DNA from: Spirochaetaceae bacterium
GTDB lineage: Bacteria > Spirochaetota > Spirochaetia > Treponematales > Treponemataceae
NCBI GenBank assembly: GCA_017936665.1
Contig: JAGBFB010000029.1
Span: forward strand, 62,001 to 126,000
DNA length: 64,000 nucleotides
Direction: 5' to 3'
Part shown: positions 16,842 to 25,074 of the stretch, piece by piece
Layout of the letters: each line of letters begins with the position of its first letter
Numbering within the stretch: position 1 is the stretch's first letter
The notes under the pieces: generated by a model
What the model was told of the DNA's origin: nothing
The model's input: the letters and a program-made list of their open reading frames with translations, nothing else
Databases searched by the model: none
Made by a program: the position numbers and the translations under genes

Positions 16842-16844
16842 AAA
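16780..16844 (+). repeat. Copy 1 of a 65-bp repeat (3' end of fic)
   Basis: These 65 bp encode the last residues and stop of Fic. They are about 86% identical, by eye, to 17581-17645. The two copies bracket the DinJ-YafQ module in direct orientation. Confidence 0.8.
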
Positions 16845-16967
16845 ACATTCCTAGTAAAATTCTCTAGCAAAAATTATTGTATTATGGAAAGAATATTTTG
16901 GCTAAATTAGATTCTTGTGCTAGCATTTTTTTTCTTACATAATAAATGGATTGTCATTACAAAATAC

Positions 16968-16996
16968 TTGATTTGTGTGTGATATAGATGTATATT
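16968..16996 (+). promoter_or_regulatory. Promoter of the dinJ-yafQ operon
   Basis: TTGATT (16968-16973) and TATATT (16991-16996) are 17 bp apart, 29 bp before the antitoxin ATG, with GAGGA as the ribosome-binding site. Antitoxin-toxin complexes usually repress such promoters, but I see no clear palindrome. Confidence 0.55.
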
Positions 16997-17025
16997 TAAA
17001 TAAATTCAAATTTTGAGGACTTTTT

Positions 17026-17286
17026 ATGGCTACATTTCAATTAAGACTTGATGATACTTTAAAACAAAAAGCAGATACTCTTTTTTCTTCTTTAGGTTTA
17101 GATACTTCTACTGCAATTAGAATATTCCTTTCTGCAGCGATAGAAAATAATGGTATTCCTTTTCAAGTAAAGCACAATGATAATTATTCTTTAGCACAAG
17201 CAATTTCAGATTCTAGGAACAAAGAAAATTTGCACGGACCTTTTAAATCAGCACAAGATGCAGTTGCTTCCATGTTGGAGGATTAG
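17026..17286 (+). CDS. dinJ: RelB/DinJ-family antitoxin
   Basis: The 86-aa protein has the ribbon-helix-helix N-terminus typical of DinJ: FQLRLDDTLKQKADTLFSSLGLDTSTAIRIFLSAA, shown here by FQLRLDDTLKQKADTLF followed by LDTSTAIRIFL. The C-terminus (about residues 50-86) would bind the toxin. It should dimerise, bind the operator and neutralise the product of the next gene, which starts 3 bp downstream. ATG 17026 follows GAGGAC. Length agrees with E. coli DinJ (86 aa). Confidence 0.9.
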   Translation: MATFQLRLDDTLKQKADTLFSSLGLDTSTAIRIFLSAAIENNGIPFQVKHNDNYSLAQAISDSRNKENLHGPFKSAQDAVASMLED

Positions 17287-17289
17287 CAT

Positions 17290-17565
17290 TTGTACAATAT
17301 CGTATATACCAATAGAATGAAAAAAGATGCTAAACTAATGCAAAAACGTGGTAAAGATATGACAAAACTTGTAACAATTTTAGATTTACTTGCTTCGGGA
17401 GAAACATTACCTCCAAAATACAAAGACCATCAACTTACTGGTAATCTCCATGATTTTAGAGAATGTCATATAGAACCAGATTGGCTTTTAATATATCAAA
17501 TTTTTGAAAATGAACTTATCCTTTCTGCTACTGCTACAGGAAGTCATTCTGACTTATTTGGATAA
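17290..17565 (+). CDS. yafQ: YafQ-family mRNA interferase toxin
   Basis: The 91-aa RelE-superfamily toxin begins at TTG 17290, 3 bp after the antitoxin stop, with GGAGGATTAG upstream acting as ribosome-binding site. It contains the YafQ signature HQLTGNLHDFRECHIEPDWL and a C-terminal LSATATGSHSDLFG with the catalytic-type His near the end. YafQ cleaves mRNA on the ribosome. A rare TTG start and the tight spacing keep toxin output below antitoxin. The pair lies between two copies of the fic 3' end. Confidence 0.9.
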   Translation: MYNIVYTNRMKKDAKLMQKRGKDMTKLVTILDLLASGETLPPKYKDHQLTGNLHDFRECHIEPDWLLIYQIFENELILSATATGSHSDLFG

Positions 17566-17580
17566 TAATTAAAATACAAT

Positions 17581-17645
17581 CCCTAGAAACCGCCTTTGCC
17601 GACATTGATAGCTTAGCCACCACTCAAAACCACGCTTGGTAAAAA
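17581..17645 (+). pseudogene. Remnant of a second fic-like 3' end (repeat copy 2)
   Basis: The 65 bp resemble the fic terminus at 16780-16844 and in one frame read ETAFADIDSLATTQNHAW then a stop. No upstream coding sequence for a second gene remains, because YafQ ends 15 bp before. The differences from copy 1 are mostly synonymous or conservative, so this is an old duplicate end of a related gene rather than a recent copy. Confidence 0.65.
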
Positions 17646-17686
17646 TCTTCCCCCACAACTCCTCAAACCTGTGATATAATCTACTT

Positions 17687-18328
17687 ATGAAACACAAATC
17701 ACTTTTATCAGTATTTATTATCGCAATTGTTTTAACTCTTACATCTTGTATCGATTATGTGCAGAGTATCACTTATTCAAATGGCAAATATCATTTGTAT
17801 CATAAAATAACCTTGTCAAAATTATTATTCGAACTGGCTGACGAGGACGCAGAGGATTTTGTTGAAGAGTTGCTAGAAGATTCTTCCGACGAAATACCTG
17901 ATTATGTTTCTATGAAGGGAGTAAACACAGAAACAGAAGCTGGATATGAGTTTATTATGGATATCAATCCTAAAACTGCAACAGAAGAAGAAAAAGGATT
18001 TTTACCAACTAAATCTAGTTCTAAATATTATATTCCTTTTTATATAAGTGAGGTAATATCCGATAGTGATGACTTTGATGATGTGGATTTAGACGATTCA
18101 TTTACTCTTGCAATGTTTTCAGCTGCAAAAGTTCGCGTGATGATTGCAAAAAATATTATTCCTAAAATTGATTCAGCTTACTTTGTGGCAGAAGATGAAG
18201 ATGATGAAAATTACTATATTTCAGTTTTTGACTACGGAAATAATTATTGCTTAGAAATTCCTTTCCTTCTTTTCGTTGACAACTACTTGTATGATTTAGA
18301 TAGAATTGTCATCACTAGGGCAGAATAG
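17687..18328 (+). CDS. Hypothetical acidic lipoprotein, 213 aa
   Basis: The N-terminus is a lipoprotein signal peptide with lipobox LTSC (Cys21). The mature part is very acidic, with clusters DEDAEDFVEELLEDSSDE and DSDDFDDVDLDD, and no recognised domain. It is probably anchored in the periplasm or on the surface. ATG 17687 lacks a strong Shine-Dalgarno, but a TATAAT-like element (GATATAAT, 17671-17678) lies just before it. The gene stands alone between the DinJ-YafQ region and the MATE pump. Confidence 0.7.
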   Translation: MKHKSLLSVFIIAIVLTLTSCIDYVQSITYSNGKYHLYHKITLSKLLFELADEDAEDFVEELLEDSSDEIPDYVSMKGVNTETEAGYEFIMDINPKTATEEEKGFLPTKSSSKYYIPFYISEVISDSDDFDDVDLDDSFTLAMFSAAKVRVMIAKNIIPKIDSAYFVAEDEDDENYYISVFDYGNNYCLEIPFLLFVDNYLYDLDRIVITRAE

Positions 18329-18416
18329 AACAATTCTCTAGTAAATTCATACTATTTTACAAAACTTATGTTTGTTTCTCTTTGCATATTTATTTTTCGT
18401 AACTTACATTTTAAAT

Positions 18417-19790
18417 ATGAACTCACATGAAATAAATGTAGGTAAGTCAGAAAAATCAACAACTGATTTGATGTTAAATACTCCAATCCCTAAACTTGTT
18501 ATAAAAATGGCAATTCCTACAGTTTTGTCTACGATTGTACTTTCTATTTACGGAATGGCAGATTTATTTTTTGTTTCTAGGCTGGGTCCTAATGCAAGTG
18601 CTGCTGTGGGAATAGTTTTTTCAATTTTAACAATGTTTCAGGCTGTTGGTTCTATGTTAGGGATAGGGGCAGGAAATATAATTTCTAGAAGTTTAGGTGC
18701 GGGAGATTCTTCTAAGGCAGATGCAGTTGCTTCTGTTACATTCTTTTGTTCAATTATTGCTGGAATTATTGTAATGATATTAGGAATAATCTTCAAAACT
18801 GAAGTGATGATATTCCTTGGGGCAACTTCTACTATCCTTCCTTATGCACAAGATTTTGCACATTATATTTTGATTGCATCTCCTATTATGTGTAGCTCTT
18901 TTGTTTTAAATATTATTCTTAGGTCTCAAGGTAAACCAAAACTTTCTATGATTGGTCTATCTATTGGTGGAGTACTTAATATCATTCTTGAACCTATTTT
19001 TATCTTTAGTTTGAAAATGGGGATTGCAGGGGCGGCTCTTGCAACTTTGATAAGTCAAACTGTTAGTTTTATAATTCTTCTTTTTATGTATCTTAATACA
19101 AAGAGTCTTGCTAAAATTCGATTTAGTTTTTTTATGTCTAATGTATCTAAAGTCTTTCCTGCTGTTTGTTCAAATGGAGCTCCGTCTTTATTAAGGCAAG
19201 GTTTAGTTGTTGTTGCCAATGTTTTGTTAAATATTCGCGCAAGTAAGTTTGGTGTAGAAGCGATTGCAGGTATTGCTATCACAAACCGTATTTTTTTGTT
19301 AGTTGTTTCTGTAATGTTTGGTTTGGGGCAAGGATTTCAGCCTGTGGCAGGTTTTTGTTTAGGTGCAAATCGTTTTGATAGATTAAAAAAGGCTTTTTAC
19401 TTTACTCTTTATATAAGTGTTGTTGTTCAAACTATTTTTGCTTTGTTACTCTATATTTTTGATTCTAACATCGTAAGATTTTTTCAAAAAGACAAGTTGG
19501 TAATAGAAATTGGTATTCAAGCCATACATTATTTTGCACTTTCTTTGCCTTTACTTCCTGTTGTGGTTATTACAAATATGCTTTATCAAGTAGCAGAAAA
19601 AAATAAGCAAAGTTTATTTCTTGCTAGTTGTAGGCAAGGAATATTTTTTATACCTTTGATTTTTACTTTGCCTCACTTTTTTGGTCTTACAGGGCTTATG
19701 TTATGTCAGCCTATCGCAAATGTCTTTTCTGCTCTTATTTCAATTCCATTTTTGGTTTGGTTTATGAAACATAATCCTTGTAAAAGTTAA
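18417..19790 (+). CDS. MATE-family multidrug/Na+ efflux transporter
   Basis: The protein of about 457 aa has twelve predicted hydrophobic segments in two similar halves. Typical MATE features are visible: IPTVLSTIVLSIYGMADLFFV near the N-terminus, GAGNIISRSLGAG, and in the second half FGVEAIAGIAITNRI and GLGQGFQPVAGFCLGA. Such pumps exchange cations for organic drugs across the inner membrane. I prefer ATG 18417 (MNSHEINVG) over an upstream ATG at 18372 because the extra residues are an unconserved hydrophobic stretch. No regulator gene adjoins it. Confidence 0.9.
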   Translation: MNSHEINVGKSEKSTTDLMLNTPIPKLVIKMAIPTVLSTIVLSIYGMADLFFVSRLGPNASAAVGIVFSILTMFQAVGSMLGIGAGNIISRSLGAGDSSKADAVASVTFFCSIIAGIIVMILGIIFKTEVMIFLGATSTILPYAQDFAHYILIASPIMCSSFVLNIILRSQGKPKLSMIGLSIGGVLNIILEPIFIFSLKMGIAGAALATLISQTVSFIILLFMYLNTKSLAKIRFSFFMSNVSKVFPAVCSNGAPSLLRQGLVVVANVLLNIRASKFGVEAIAGIAITNRIFLLVVSVMFGLGQGFQPVAGFCLGANRFDRLKKAFYFTLYISVVVQTIFALLLYIFDSNIVRFFQKDKLVIEIGIQAIHYFALSLPLLPVVVITNMLYQVAEKNKQSLFLASCRQGIFFIPLIFTLPHFFGLTGLMLCQPIANVFSALISIPFLVWFMKHNPCKS

Positions 19791-19795
19791 TCTTG

Positions 19796-20254
19796 TTACT
19801 GAGCAAATTTATTTATGTGTTTTACAAAGAAATCCATATTGCAACCTACAAACATAGCACAGTAGGCTGTTACTATTCCTGCAAAAACTAAATAAAAAGA
19901 TACGCTTAATTGAGAATCGCTATCGGTTCCTGTAATTCCAAAGAACAACATTGCAATAATCATTAAAATTCCGCTTACAACCCAACGTTTCATAGATAAT
20001 GGCGGAATGTCGTTTACTTCGTAGTTAGGATTTATTGCTTTCATGATTGAATCAACACTTGGATCAAAATCGTCTACAGGTTTATTTATTGATAATTTAC
20101 AGGCTTGTTCTGCTAAAGTGAACTTTCTTACTGTGGTTCTACATTCTTTGCAGAATAGCAAGTGCAAAGTTAATGACAAAGGTAGTCTTTCGTTTTTATC
20201 TAATTTAAGAAACTCGTTCATGTAAAATTCGCATTTTTTGTTTTTAGTATCCAT
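19796..20254 (-). CDS. Zinc-finger anti-sigma factor-like membrane protein
   Basis: The 152-aa protein has an N-terminal zf-HC2-like motif LTLHLLFCKECRTTVRKF (His-x3-Cys-x2-Cys, with an upstream Cys in KKCEFY) and two hydrophobic segments (WVVSGILMIIAMLFFGITG and a second around residues 115-135). This is the layout of membrane-bound anti-sigma factors that hold an ECF sigma factor. It lies 21 bp after the sigma gene in the same operon. What signal releases the sigma factor is not visible. Confidence 0.8.
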   Translation of the reverse strand: MDTKNKKCEFYMNEFLKLDKNERLPLSLTLHLLFCKECRTTVRKFTLAEQACKLSINKPVDDFDPSVDSIMKAINPNYEVNDIPPLSMKRWVVSGILMIIAMLFFGITGTDSDSQLSVSFYLVFAGIVTAYCAMFVGCNMDFFVKHINKFAQ

Positions 20255-20275
20255 AATATTTATTTCCTTTCTGGT

Positions 20276-20875
20276 TTATTCTGTTACTGTTTCTTGTAAC
20301 TTATCTTTTAAGATTTTCTTTGCTCTAAAAATATGTGATTTTATCGTATTTACGGGCAAATCTACAGTTTCACTAATTTCGTTGTAGGTCATGTCGTAAA
20401 AGAAATACATATCCAAGCAAATCCTATAGCGCTCTGGCAATTCGGTAATAGCTTCCCTTACAGCTAGCATGGTTATTTTTCGTAACTCTGATTGTTCTGG
20501 TGTAAGGTCTGTATCTTCAAGTTCAAAATCATCTGATAAAGAAGCATATTCCTTACGGCGATTAACAGAATTTACTGCTGTGTTGTAAGCAATTCTCATT
20601 AGCCAAGTAGAAAAAAGAGAATCTCCTCTAAATGTAGAAAGTTTTGTGTACACCTTGATAAAAACTTCTTGTACAAAATCGTCTGTATCAACTTCGTTTT
20701 TGAAAAATCCCATTCCAAAAACATGAACTTTGTGCTTATAAAATTTAACAAGTTTTGCAAAGGATTCTGTATCGCCTTGTAAAACATTTTTTATAAGAAT
20801 CGAATCTCGCTTTGCGATTATTTCATGTTCTAAACTTCGATTTTTTTCAGGTATATCTAAATCATGAGAGTTCAG
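20276..20875 (-). CDS. ECF-type RNA polymerase sigma factor, probable non-AUG start
   Basis: Region 2 (ILIKNVLQGDTESFAKLVKFY, shown in the frame from about 20820, then DTDDFVQEVFIKVYTKL) and region 4 (MTYNEISETVDLPVNTIKSH) identify an ECF sigma factor. The first ATG (20713) lies inside region 2 and would delete helix 2.1, so translation must start earlier. The open frame extends to a TGA near 20893 without ATG, GTG or TTG. AGAAGG (20883-20888) is followed by ATT (20878) and CTG (20875) at 4 and 7 nt; CTG is my choice, giving 199 aa. The Shine-Dalgarno overlaps the stop of the preceding gene. Confidence 0.8.
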   Translation of the reverse strand: MNSHDLDIPEKNRSLEHEIIAKRDSILIKNVLQGDTESFAKLVKFYKHKVHVFGMGFFKNEVDTDDFVQEVFIKVYTKLSTFRGDSLFSTWLMRIAYNTAVNSVNRRKEYASLSDDFELEDTDLTPEQSELRKITMLAVREAITELPERYRICLDMYFFYDMTYNEISETVDLPVNTIKSHIFRAKKILKDKLQETVTE

Positions 20876-20886
20876 AATTATACCTT

Positions 20887-21228
20887 CTATTCAATAGTTT
20901 TTTCATTTGAACTTGGGTATAGTTTATAAAAAACTAATAACATCAAACCCAAAATTCCTGGAATAAGTCCTCCTAAAAGTGGATAAGACAAACCTTCTAA
21001 TAATCCTAAGAGAATTGTTAAAACTAAACCAACACCTGCTAGTAAAAGTCCAGCTAATAAAGAAAATAACTTAAAGTTAAAATGAACAGGTTTATAGGTT
21101 CCAGTTCTTATCATCATAGAAATATGTTTGTGTCTCCAGAGAAGATAGAAAAATACTACAACTCCTCCGATAACTATCCCTACAATTGGAATTATTGCAA
21201 CTATAACTTGTGCTGCGTGTGATTCCAT
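20887..21228 (-). CDS. Small membrane protein (DUF6249-like) in the sigma operon
   Basis: The 113-aa product has three hydrophobic segments (about residues 8-30, 52-78 and 80-102) with a charged loop WRHKHISMMIRTGTYKP between the first two. That arrangement, with an H-rich cytoplasmic loop, resembles DUF6249-type proteins found beside ECF sigma/anti-sigma genes; the DUF assignment is from memory. It is first in the operon and its stop overlaps the sigma factor ribosome-binding site. ATG 21228 has GGAGGA upstream. Confidence 0.7.
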   Translation of the reverse strand: MESHAAQVIVAIIPIVGIVIGGVVVFFYLLWRHKHISMMIRTGTYKPVHFNFKLFSLLAGLLLAGVGLVLTILLGLLEGLSYPLLGGLIPGILGLMLLVFYKLYPSSNEKTIE

Positions 21229-21299
21229 TTTATTACTTTCCTCCTAGAAAAAGTTTCTCCGTCTTTAGATTAGACACTAAAAAAATTTATTAGTTGCAT

Positions 21300-21776
21300 T
21301 TATTCTAGGAAAATATATTCCTCAAAATATAAGGCTTGTATACTTCCCATAGAAAGTTCTGCGTTTATTTGATTTAAAATTTCTTCTTTTATTTGATTTT
21401 CGCCCATTAAAAAAAGTTGCTCTTTTGTTTTTTGATTAAAATATTGAAGAATTATAGATTTAATCTTTCTTTGTTTTTGGCAAAGTTCTTCATATAAGAA
21501 TGTGTTTTCTGTTTTGTATGATAAAAAAGGATTTATCACTATTGGAATTTGTGGATTATCTAAAGTAAAGGTTCTGAGTCTGCCAAAATCAGAAAATACA
21601 GAATAACCAACGCTGTTTTTAATTTCAGTTGGATTATCAATTTTTCTGTATTTATTTTGATTGTTGCTTGAAGATGTTAGAAAATAAAAAAGCGAAACTA
21701 AAATGATACAAAGAAAAATCAAACTTAAAAGAATGATTAAAAATCTATTTATTTTATTTATATTTTTAGAATCCAT
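21300..21776 (-). CDS. FliL-like flagellar basal-body protein
   Basis: The 158-aa protein has one N-terminal membrane helix (FLIILLSLIFLCIILVSLFY) and a periplasmic domain whose end, KEEILNQINAELSMGSIQ then LYFEEYIFLE, resembles the FliL/stomatin-like C-terminus (helix, INxxL, then a final strand). FliL surrounds the stator in flagellar motors. It is not in a flagellar operon here, so it could be a paralogue with another role. It is read divergently from the large acidic membrane protein at 21866. Confidence 0.6.
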   Translation of the reverse strand: MDSKNINKINRFLIILLSLIFLCIILVSLFYFLTSSSNNQNKYRKIDNPTEIKNSVGYSVFSDFGRLRTFTLDNPQIPIVINPFLSYKTENTFLYEELCQKQRKIKSIILQYFNQKTKEQLFLMGENQIKEEILNQINAELSMGSIQALYFEEYIFLE

Positions 21777-21865
21777 AAGTTAAATTTTACCAAGCATCAA
21801 TTTTAGTTTCAAGTATCATTTTAAAATACCGATAAATTAATATAATTTATTCTTTTGGAGATTTT

Positions 21866-23761
21866 GTGACTTCTGGAAAAAAAGTTGCTTTAAGTTTATT
21901 AATTTCTATTCTCATTTTTTCTGCTTTTGCTTTATTGTCCTTTGTAGGATTATTTTCTGTTTTTGAAACAAAATTTTATCAACCAGCTGTAATTTCAAAT
22001 ATGAAAAATAGATTAAAGGAAGTTTCTAGTTGTTTAGATGAATATGCAATGAATAAAGCTAAGTCATTTTCTAGTTTCATGGAAATGTCTTGTATAAAAA
22101 ACGCTGCAATTTTAGTTCAGCATGAAGAAGATATCCTTGTTAGAAAATATTTTACTTCAAATTTTATTTTAGGAAATCCTGGATTGCAAGGTGTGCGTTT
22201 AATTGATTCTAGTGGAAAGAAAATTTATTTTAGTACTTTTGAAAACGATGAATCTGAATACAATAAACTTTTAGAATTACCTTATGATACAGTTAAGGCT
22301 AATAAAGAGATTGAAAACAGACATAAATCAAAAGTTATTTTTGATAATTCCAAAGAAAGAATAATTTTTAGTTTACCATTTTATGATAATTACGATTTAT
22401 ACCGTGGTTCTGGTTTATTTTATGTAGAAGGAACGGCTTTTAATCAATATTTAATTTCAAAGAATATTTTATCTGTTACAGAACAGGCAAAGTTAGTTGC
22501 AACTGTCTTATCTGCTTCTGAACAACAGACAAAAGGTTTTATTCTGGGGCTTCCTTATTCTTATTCAGAAACTTTAATCAGTAAAATTATAGATTTATGG
22601 AACGAGCAATCTTTTGATACTCAAAAAATTTTACATTCAGAAGATTATGATTGGTTTGTAATTTCAGATAATTCTGGAAAAACTGGTACAATCTCTTTGG
22701 TTTTTAATGATGATATTCTCTTATTTTCTACTAACGCAAAAATTCTACTCCTAGTATGTATTTTTATTACTTTATTTTTGATTATTCTTTTTCTTTTAAA
22801 TCTCAAACAAGATAAAGAATCTATTATTAGAGAGAAAATAAAAAGATTTAAATTTGCTTTATTAAGTGAATATGTTTATAAATCCGATGAAAATTCTTTA
22901 AAAGATATTTCTAATTTTTTCTTGCAACATAAACATCAAATAAATTATGACATAAAAAAGATGTTAGGAAAGCAAAATGAAAAAAATACTACCTTAATAG
23001 AAACTCTTCTTGAAAAAACTTGGTCAGAAGTAAATCAGATTATAATTAATCGTGATACTTCTGATGAAAATAAAGAAATTGACAACACTTCTCATCCAGA
23101 AAAACAACCTACTGTATTAAGTTATGAAATTATTGAAGAACTTGAGCCTATAGACGATGGAGAAAATCTAAAAGATTTAGATGTTGTGGAACTAGATTAT
23201 GTTGAAGAATTAGAACCTTTAGAAGAACTAGAATCAATAGAAGAACTTGAGCCTGTAGAAAATCTAGAACCTATAGAAGAACAAGAAAGTGATAAAATCG
23301 TTTATTCTCATCATTTTGATAAAAATAATACTTCAGCAATAACAGATTTAGCTTTTGAAATTGAAAAACCAGATTTTGGTATTTTAGATGAAGAAGATTT
23401 AAGTGATGAATTTGATGATGAAAATGATAATATTGATTTAGTTGAAGAAATTGATGATATAGAAGAAATTGAATCTATTGAAGAAATACAAGAAACTCCA
23501 GAAATTTTAGAAGATGAAAGGTGTGTTTCTCAACAAGATTTAGAAGATGTTGAAACTATCGAAGTTTTTTCAATTTTACCAAATTCTAATTGGTCTTTAT
23601 TTTCTCATCCTATTACAGAAGACTTGCAAGATGCAGAAACTTCCATTGTAGAAAACGCAACAGGAATATTTTCTATTCGTGATAAACTTGATACTACAGA
23701 TGTTAAAATTGATAGTGAATTTAAGATTTTAGTTGATTCAGTTTTACAAAATAATGTATAA
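21866..23761 (+). CDS. Large membrane protein with extracytoplasmic sensor-like domain and acidic repeat tail
   Basis: The 631-aa product has a first membrane helix (residues 8-32), a periplasmic domain (about 33-285) and a second helix (about 290-312), the layout of Cache-type sensors. Instead of a kinase or methyl-accepting domain, the cytoplasmic part is unassigned and highly acidic, with ELEP-type repeats at about 425-475 (EELEPLEELESIEELEP) and a second Glu/Asp block near 520-550. The GTG start at 21866 follows GGAG. TATAAT is at 21841-21846. Its stop overlaps the thioesterase start (TAATG). Function unknown. Confidence 0.75.
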   Translation: MTSGKKVALSLLISILIFSAFALLSFVGLFSVFETKFYQPAVISNMKNRLKEVSSCLDEYAMNKAKSFSSFMEMSCIKNAAILVQHEEDILVRKYFTSNFILGNPGLQGVRLIDSSGKKIYFSTFENDESEYNKLLELPYDTVKANKEIENRHKSKVIFDNSKERIIFSLPFYDNYDLYRGSGLFYVEGTAFNQYLISKNILSVTEQAKLVATVLSASEQQTKGFILGLPYSYSETLISKIIDLWNEQSFDTQKILHSEDYDWFVISDNSGKTGTISLVFNDDILLFSTNAKILLLVCIFITLFLIILFLLNLKQDKESIIREKIKRFKFALLSEYVYKSDENSLKDISNFFLQHKHQINYDIKKMLGKQNEKNTTLIETLLEKTWSEVNQIIINRDTSDENKEIDNTSHPEKQPTVLSYEIIEELEPIDDGENLKDLDVVELDYVEELEPLEELESIEELEPVENLEPIEEQESDKIVYSHHFDKNNTSAITDLAFEIEKPDFGILDEEDLSDEFDDENDNIDLVEEIDDIEEIESIEEIQETPEILEDERCVSQQDLEDVETIEVFSILPNSNWSLFSHPITEDLQDAETSIVENATGIFSIRDKLDTTDVKIDSEFKILVDSVLQNNV

Positions 23762-24174
23762 TGTCATTTATGAAACACATTGCAGAACATATTGTACGCT
23801 CTTATGAGTGTGATTCTTACAGTCATGTAAATAATTCAGTTTATTTAAATTATCTTGAATATGCTAGAATGGAATATTTACATGCTATTGGTTTTGACTA
23901 CAAAGGGCTTGTAGAAGCAGGTTATTATCTTTATGTTACCCATGTAGATATTTATTACAAAGCTTCTGCCTTTTTAGATGACAAATTACTTATAGAAGTT
24001 TTTCCTACAAAACTAAAAAAAATTTCAGGTGAATTAAAGCAAATTATCAAAAAAGAAGATGGAACAATTTGTGCAGATGCAACAGTTACTTGGGCTTGTG
24101 TAACAAAAGAAGGCCGTCCGTCAAAAATTCCAGAAGAATTTATGGTGCAAGGCTTAATTCCTGAGGAAGCCTAA
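23761..24174 (+). CDS. Hot-dog fold acyl-CoA thioesterase (YbgC/FadM-like)
   Basis: The 137-aa protein begins with the 4HBT signature YECDSYSHVNNSVYLNYLEYAR, summarised as Asp/Ser-HVNN, in which the acidic residue near 18 is the catalytic one. It hydrolyses acyl-CoA thioesters in the cytoplasm; chain length is unknown. ATG 23761 overlaps the TAA of the acidic membrane protein. Its last 21 bp overlap the 3' end of the convergent PHP phosphatase gene. Confidence 0.88.
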   Translation: MSFMKHIAEHIVRSYECDSYSHVNNSVYLNYLEYARMEYLHAIGFDYKGLVEAGYYLYVTHVDIYYKASAFLDDKLLIEVFPTKLKKISGELKQIIKKEDGTICADATVTWACVTKEGRPSKIPEEFMVQGLIPEEA

Positions 24175-24954
24175 GGCTTTTGCTGTATCGCAAACTTCTA
24201 TTCCTAAGTTTTTAGCAAACTCTTTTGCTTTTAACGCACCTTTTATAACATTTTCTGGAAGGTGAGCATCAGAGTTTGCAATAATCCTTGCTCCTTTTTC
24301 TTTTGCTAAAAGCCAAAATTCATCATAAGGGTATTGGTATCGTAATCCTTTTTCAGATTTTATCATTGGTTTTAACATTCCCTGGCCGTTTACTTCTAAT
24401 GGTAAATTGTTTGCAATAGCACAATCAATTATTGAGCCAAAACAGCTTTTTGCTTCTTCTTCCCAAGTTTTCCAGCCTGCCATTGCTAAATCAGGGTGTG
24501 CAACAAAAGAGAATAAGCCACTTTCCATTGCTTGTATCATTGAATCTGTGTAAATATGCAAAAGTTTTTTATCTCCAAATTGTGGTGCGTACACAAAACT
24601 TCCTTCGTGTTCAACCCAGTGAGGTCCAAAGGCTAGATAATCAACTTTTAATTCATCAAGTAAAAAATCTTTATAAAAATTTTTATATCTTACTGACCAT
24701 TCACATTCAAATCCTGCAAAAACAGGAAAATCATAATTTTTTGCTTCCTGTCTAATTTTCTTTATATAATCATAAGATTCTTCTATTGTCATTCTGATTT
24801 CTGGCCAGTTATCTATGTTATCTTGTGGTAAAGGACAATGGTCTGAAAATCCAAGTGCGGAACAACTATCTAGTTTTGCTTGTTCAAGGTAATCTTTTAT
24901 ATCACCTTCTGCGTGTTTGCATAAATATGTGTGAGTGTGAAAATTTGAAATCAT
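24154..24954 (-). CDS. PHP-family histidinol-phosphatase-like hydrolase
   Basis: The 266-aa protein shows PHP metal motifs: FHTHTYLCKHAEGD at the N-terminus, GFSDHCPLP, GFECEW, VAHPDLAMAG and NSDAHLPENV. These bind a trinuclear metal centre that hydrolyses phosphate monoesters. HisK-type histidinol-phosphatases share this order, but no other his gene is nearby, so the substrate is unproved. ATG 24954 has no obvious Shine-Dalgarno. The gene is convergent with the thioesterase and divergent from metN. Confidence 0.85.
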   Translation of the reverse strand: MISNFHTHTYLCKHAEGDIKDYLEQAKLDSCSALGFSDHCPLPQDNIDNWPEIRMTIEESYDYIKKIRQEAKNYDFPVFAGFECEWSVRYKNFYKDFLLDELKVDYLAFGPHWVEHEGSFVYAPQFGDKKLLHIYTDSMIQAMESGLFSFVAHPDLAMAGWKTWEEEAKSCFGSIIDCAIANNLPLEVNGQGMLKPMIKSEKGLRYQYPYDEFWLLAKEKGARIIANSDAHLPENVIKGALKAKEFAKNLGIEVCDTAKALGFLRN

Positions 24955-25074
24955 ATTTTATATTGTACTAAGACTAGATTTTCTTTTCAATAAGTTATTT
25001 TTATATTACTGTAATTTATAGTCTTCCAATTTTGACAAAAAGTGTTTAGAATGTATAAAAGGTGGTTATTTCCT

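Noticed and set aside
20276-20890. Sigma factor as a frameshifted pseudogene
   Set aside because: Regions 2 and 4 are in one uninterrupted frame with good conservation and a ribosome-binding site at the right place; a rare start codon explains it better.
24955-25074. SAM or methionine riboswitch before metNIQ
   Set aside because: The 120-bp gap holds only AT-rich promoter-like sequence; I see no S-box core or terminator stem.
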